Positions 36,385-37,726 of a stretch of 37,726 bases of DNA are shown here, one piece after another. Under the pieces are notes generated by a model, which searched no databases, was not told the origin of the DNA, and worked only from the letters and a program-made list of their open reading frames with translations. Made by a program: the position numbers and the translations under genes. Each line of letters opens with the position of its first letter. The first letter of the stretch is position 1. Location of the stretch: positions 1 to 37,726 of the forward strand of contig JAZNKN010000037.1 in the NCBI GenBank assembly GCA_045578625.1, in the 5' to 3' direction. Source of the stretch: RGIG3009 sp045578625. GTDB lineage: Bacteria; Bacillota; Clostridia; Oscillospirales; Acutalibacteraceae.

Positions 36385-37119
36385 TTATCTGTCTTGCACA
36401 AAAAGTGTCGAATTTGTAAGATTTAACCACTCGTTTTCGGTCAAGTGCCGCGCTTCACCCTCGGCCAGAGACGGATCCAACTCCAGCGGACCCATCGCAA
36501 TGCGCTTGAGCCACACGACCCCGCGATCCACCGTACCGAACATCCGCTTGATCTGGTGATAGCGTCCCTCAGTAATGCCGATCTCGGCCAACGGCTGCTC
36601 GCCGTCCTCCACGATCTTGAGGATCGCCGGTCGGCAGCGTGTGCCGTCCGCCAGCATGATCTCGCCGGCAAACGCGCGAATATGCTCCTCAGTCAGCGGA
36701 CCGTCCAGCCGCACCAGATACCGCTTGAGGATCTCCTTTTTGGGCGACAGCAGCCGATGGGCGAAATCGCCGTCATCGGTCAGCAGCACCAAGCCCACCG
36801 TATCCTTGTCCAGCCGTCCGGCGGGAAACAGCCCCTTACGCCGCAGCGCAGGGGGCAGCAGATCCAGCACCGTTTTTGCCCGCGGATCACGCGAGACACA
36901 CAGTATCCCCGCCGGCTTGTTCATCATCAAGTAGGAATACCGACGGTAGCACAGCGCTTCCCCCGCCACCGTTACGGCGCAGGTCTCCTCCACCTTGCGG
37001 GCGGCATCGCGGCAAACGATACCGTCCACCGTGACCTGTCCCGAACGGATGAGCCGCACGGTCTCGCTGCGGCTGAGCGTCCCTTGGGAGGCGATCAATT
37101 TGTCCAATCGCTGTGCCAT
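36385..37119 (-). CDS. 16S rRNA pseudouridine synthase (RsuA/RluB/E/F family)
   Basis: A 244-residue enzyme that isomerises a uridine in rRNA. An N-terminal S4 RNA-binding domain (about 1-60, MAQRLDKLIASQGTLSRSE) precedes the catalytic domain with YLMMNKPAGILC and the catalytic-Asp motif FPAGRLDKDTVGLVLLTDDG, then EGRYHQIKRMF. Length and motifs fit RsuA (16S U516) best, but RluB/E/F cannot be excluded by eye. ATG 37119 was chosen because AGGAG lies seven bases upstream; the ATG six bases earlier is too close to that site. It follows the DUF4830 gene by 13 nt, so both share a transcript. Confidence 0.9.
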   Translation of the reverse strand: MAQRLDKLIASQGTLSRSETVRLIRSGQVTVDGIVCRDAARKVEETCAVTVAGEALCYRRYSYLMMNKPAGILCVSRDPRAKTVLDLLPPALRRKGLFPAGRLDKDTVGLVLLTDDGDFAHRLLSPKKEILKRYLVRLDGPLTEEHIRAFAGEIMLADGTRCRPAILKIVEDGEQPLAEIGITEGRYHQIKRMFGTVDRGVVWLKRIAMGPLELDPSLAEGEARHLTENEWLNLTNSTLFVQDR

Positions 37120-37132
37120 CGTCATTCTCCTG

Positions 37133-37594
37133 TCACATCAAGGCTTTTTGCGTGCCGCCCGGTCCGGCGGTCATCACGTCCCCCGCCACCACGCGGTCGC
37201 GGTATACGTAGAAATGCACCCACGTCGTTTTGCTATCCGCGGTGTTGTTCACGGTATAGGTGTACCGCTTCACCCGCTTGCCGCTGTGTTCCAGCAGGCT
37301 CAGGCCGATCTTCTCCTGCAGTGCATCATACGCGATCAGCGTGGCGTCCGGATCGTCCGGCACGCGGACCTCCTCCACGCATTCGCTGGCAGGATCCAAC
37401 TCATAACCCAGCTCGTGCGCCAGCCGTACCCGCTCCTCGGTGGTGGCGGCACGCCAATCCACCGCGCGGGCGTTCGTCGGGGTATCTCGCCCCGGCAGCA
37501 CGATCGCCAGCACGATCACGACAAGGGCCAACACCAACGCGACCGCCGCCGCGATCACGTGCTTTCGATCCGCTTTTACCGAAAAAACAAACAT
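37133..37594 (-). CDS. DUF4830 domain membrane-anchored protein
   Basis: A 153-residue protein with a single N-terminal membrane helix (about 12-34, VIAAAVALVLALVVIVLAIV) and an outside domain matching DUF4830: RVRLAHELGYELDP, then ALQEKIGLSLLEHSGKRVKR, VHFYVYRDRVVAGDVMTAG. The function of the family is unknown. The start may be GTG 37600 or ATG 37594; both have poor ribosome sites. It lies between an M24 aminopeptidase gene and rsuA in the same direction with short gaps, consistent with one operon. Confidence 0.85.
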   Translation of the reverse strand: MFVFSVKADRKHVIAAAVALVLALVVIVLAIVLPGRDTPTNARAVDWRAATTEERVRLAHELGYELDPASECVEEVRVPDDPDATLIAYDALQEKIGLSLLEHSGKRVKRYTYTVNNTADSKTTWVHFYVYRDRVVAGDVMTAGPGGTQKALM

Positions 37595-37651
37595 ACGCAC
37601 ACATCCCGTTCCGATACTTTGGTACAGTATATGTGCCGCCGTTTTCCGATA

Positions 37652-37726
37652 TTACAGACAAATCAGCTCCTTGGGCGCGTGCGTGAGATTGCGGCAACCG
37701 TTCTCGGTGATGACCACCATATCCTC
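37652..37726 (-). CDS. M24 family Xaa-Pro peptidase, C-terminal end
   Basis: Only the last 24 codons and stop lie in the window: EDMVVITENGCRNLTHAPKE, then LICL. The sequence EDMVVxTENGCxNLTxxPKEL is the usual C-terminus of Xaa-Pro aminopeptidases/dipeptidases of the M24 (pita-bread) family, where the Glu of EDMV is a metal ligand. The gene enters from the right edge and is followed by the DUF4830 gene 57 nt later. The N-terminal part was not seen, so aminopeptidase versus dipeptidase is open. Confidence 0.8.
   Translation of the reverse strand, partial: EDMVVITENGCRNLTHAPKELICL

Noticed and set aside
34961..36559. Open frame of 532 codons antisense to the msmK/ugpC gene
   Set aside because: Shadow of a conserved ABC ATPase; no independent support.
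1..37726. CRISPR array, rRNA or transposase genes
   Set aside because: No regularly spaced direct repeats with unique spacers, no rRNA segments and no transposase or integrase motifs were found in the translated frames.

Overview
The window looks like chromosomal DNA of a fairly GC-rich member of the Clostridia (Bacillota), most plausibly Oscillospiraceae/Ruminococcaceae. The support is indirect: AGGAGG-type ribosome sites, near-consensus sigma-A promoters (TTGACA-17-TATAAT), lipoproteins with LAAC-type lipoboxes, an FMN riboswitch in front of a RibU transporter, an ftsE-ftsX-pcsB-ctp division cluster, small families typical of this group (TSCPD, DUF4830, DUF1273/SLOG) and GC-rich dispersed intergenic repeats. 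Nothing in the window gives a species name. No rRNA, CRISPR array, transposase or prophage gene was seen.

Layout. 1-2.6 kb: the N-terminal part of a secreted carbohydrate-binding/Ig-like protein, repeat-rich intergenic DNA, a histidine phosphatase, and tRNA-Lys(TTT) followed by tandem duplications of its own 3' end. 2.6-9.7 kb: a purine/nucleoside salvage locus on the + strand (BMP lipoprotein, xpt, second BMP lipoprotein, ABC ATPase, two permeases); the last three genes overlap or abut, and a strong hairpin separates the binding protein from the ABC genes. 9.9-13 kb: a small YtxH-like protein, a MATE exporter, and a TSCPD/PHP-phosphoesterase pair. 13-17.8 kb: mgtE (Mg2+ channel) with an attenuator-type leader that includes a possible 13-codon leader peptide, ribU with its FMN riboswitch, glnA, and a cytidylate-kinase-like gene. 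17.8-19.4 kb: a cassette bounded by about 220-bp inverted repeats and carrying one RsgI-like lipoprotein gene. 19.5-24.8 kb: mtaB translationally coupled to an AraC regulator, divergent from a GH2 beta-galactosidase. 24.9-25.7 kb: a SLOG/HTH gene pair bounded by two hairpins that are exact reverse complements of each other. 25.7-29.3 kb: a membrane protein, mntP, a remnant of a GH16-like gene, a short promoter-to-terminator unit with no recognisable gene, a PocR/AraC regulator and an intact GH16-like enzyme. 29.5-33.7 kb: ftsE-ftsX-pcsB-ctp. 33.8-37.7 kb: a CdaR-type regulator, an orphan msmK/ugpC sugar-ABC ATPase, rsuA, a DUF4830 protein and the end of an M24 aminopeptidase.

The observation I rate highest is the mgtE leader. 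A sigma-A promoter is followed by a tiny ORF (MWTQPFPEVETAH). Its stop codon is the first three bases of a 14-nt segment that can pair (13 of 14) with the 5' arm of an intrinsic terminator. That terminator in turn contains the mgtE Shine-Dalgarno sequence and ends directly at the ATG. The arrangement recalls the proline/acidic leader peptides that sense Mg2+ at enterobacterial mgtA and mgtCBR, but it sits in front of an mgtE gene that has no recognisable M-box. Other points are an S41 (Ctp) protease with Gly in place of the catalytic Ser inside the ftsEX-pcsB operon, and two separate gene cassettes bounded by inverted copies of the same terminator hairpin. All functional calls are by reading translated sequence; no searches or folding programs were run.
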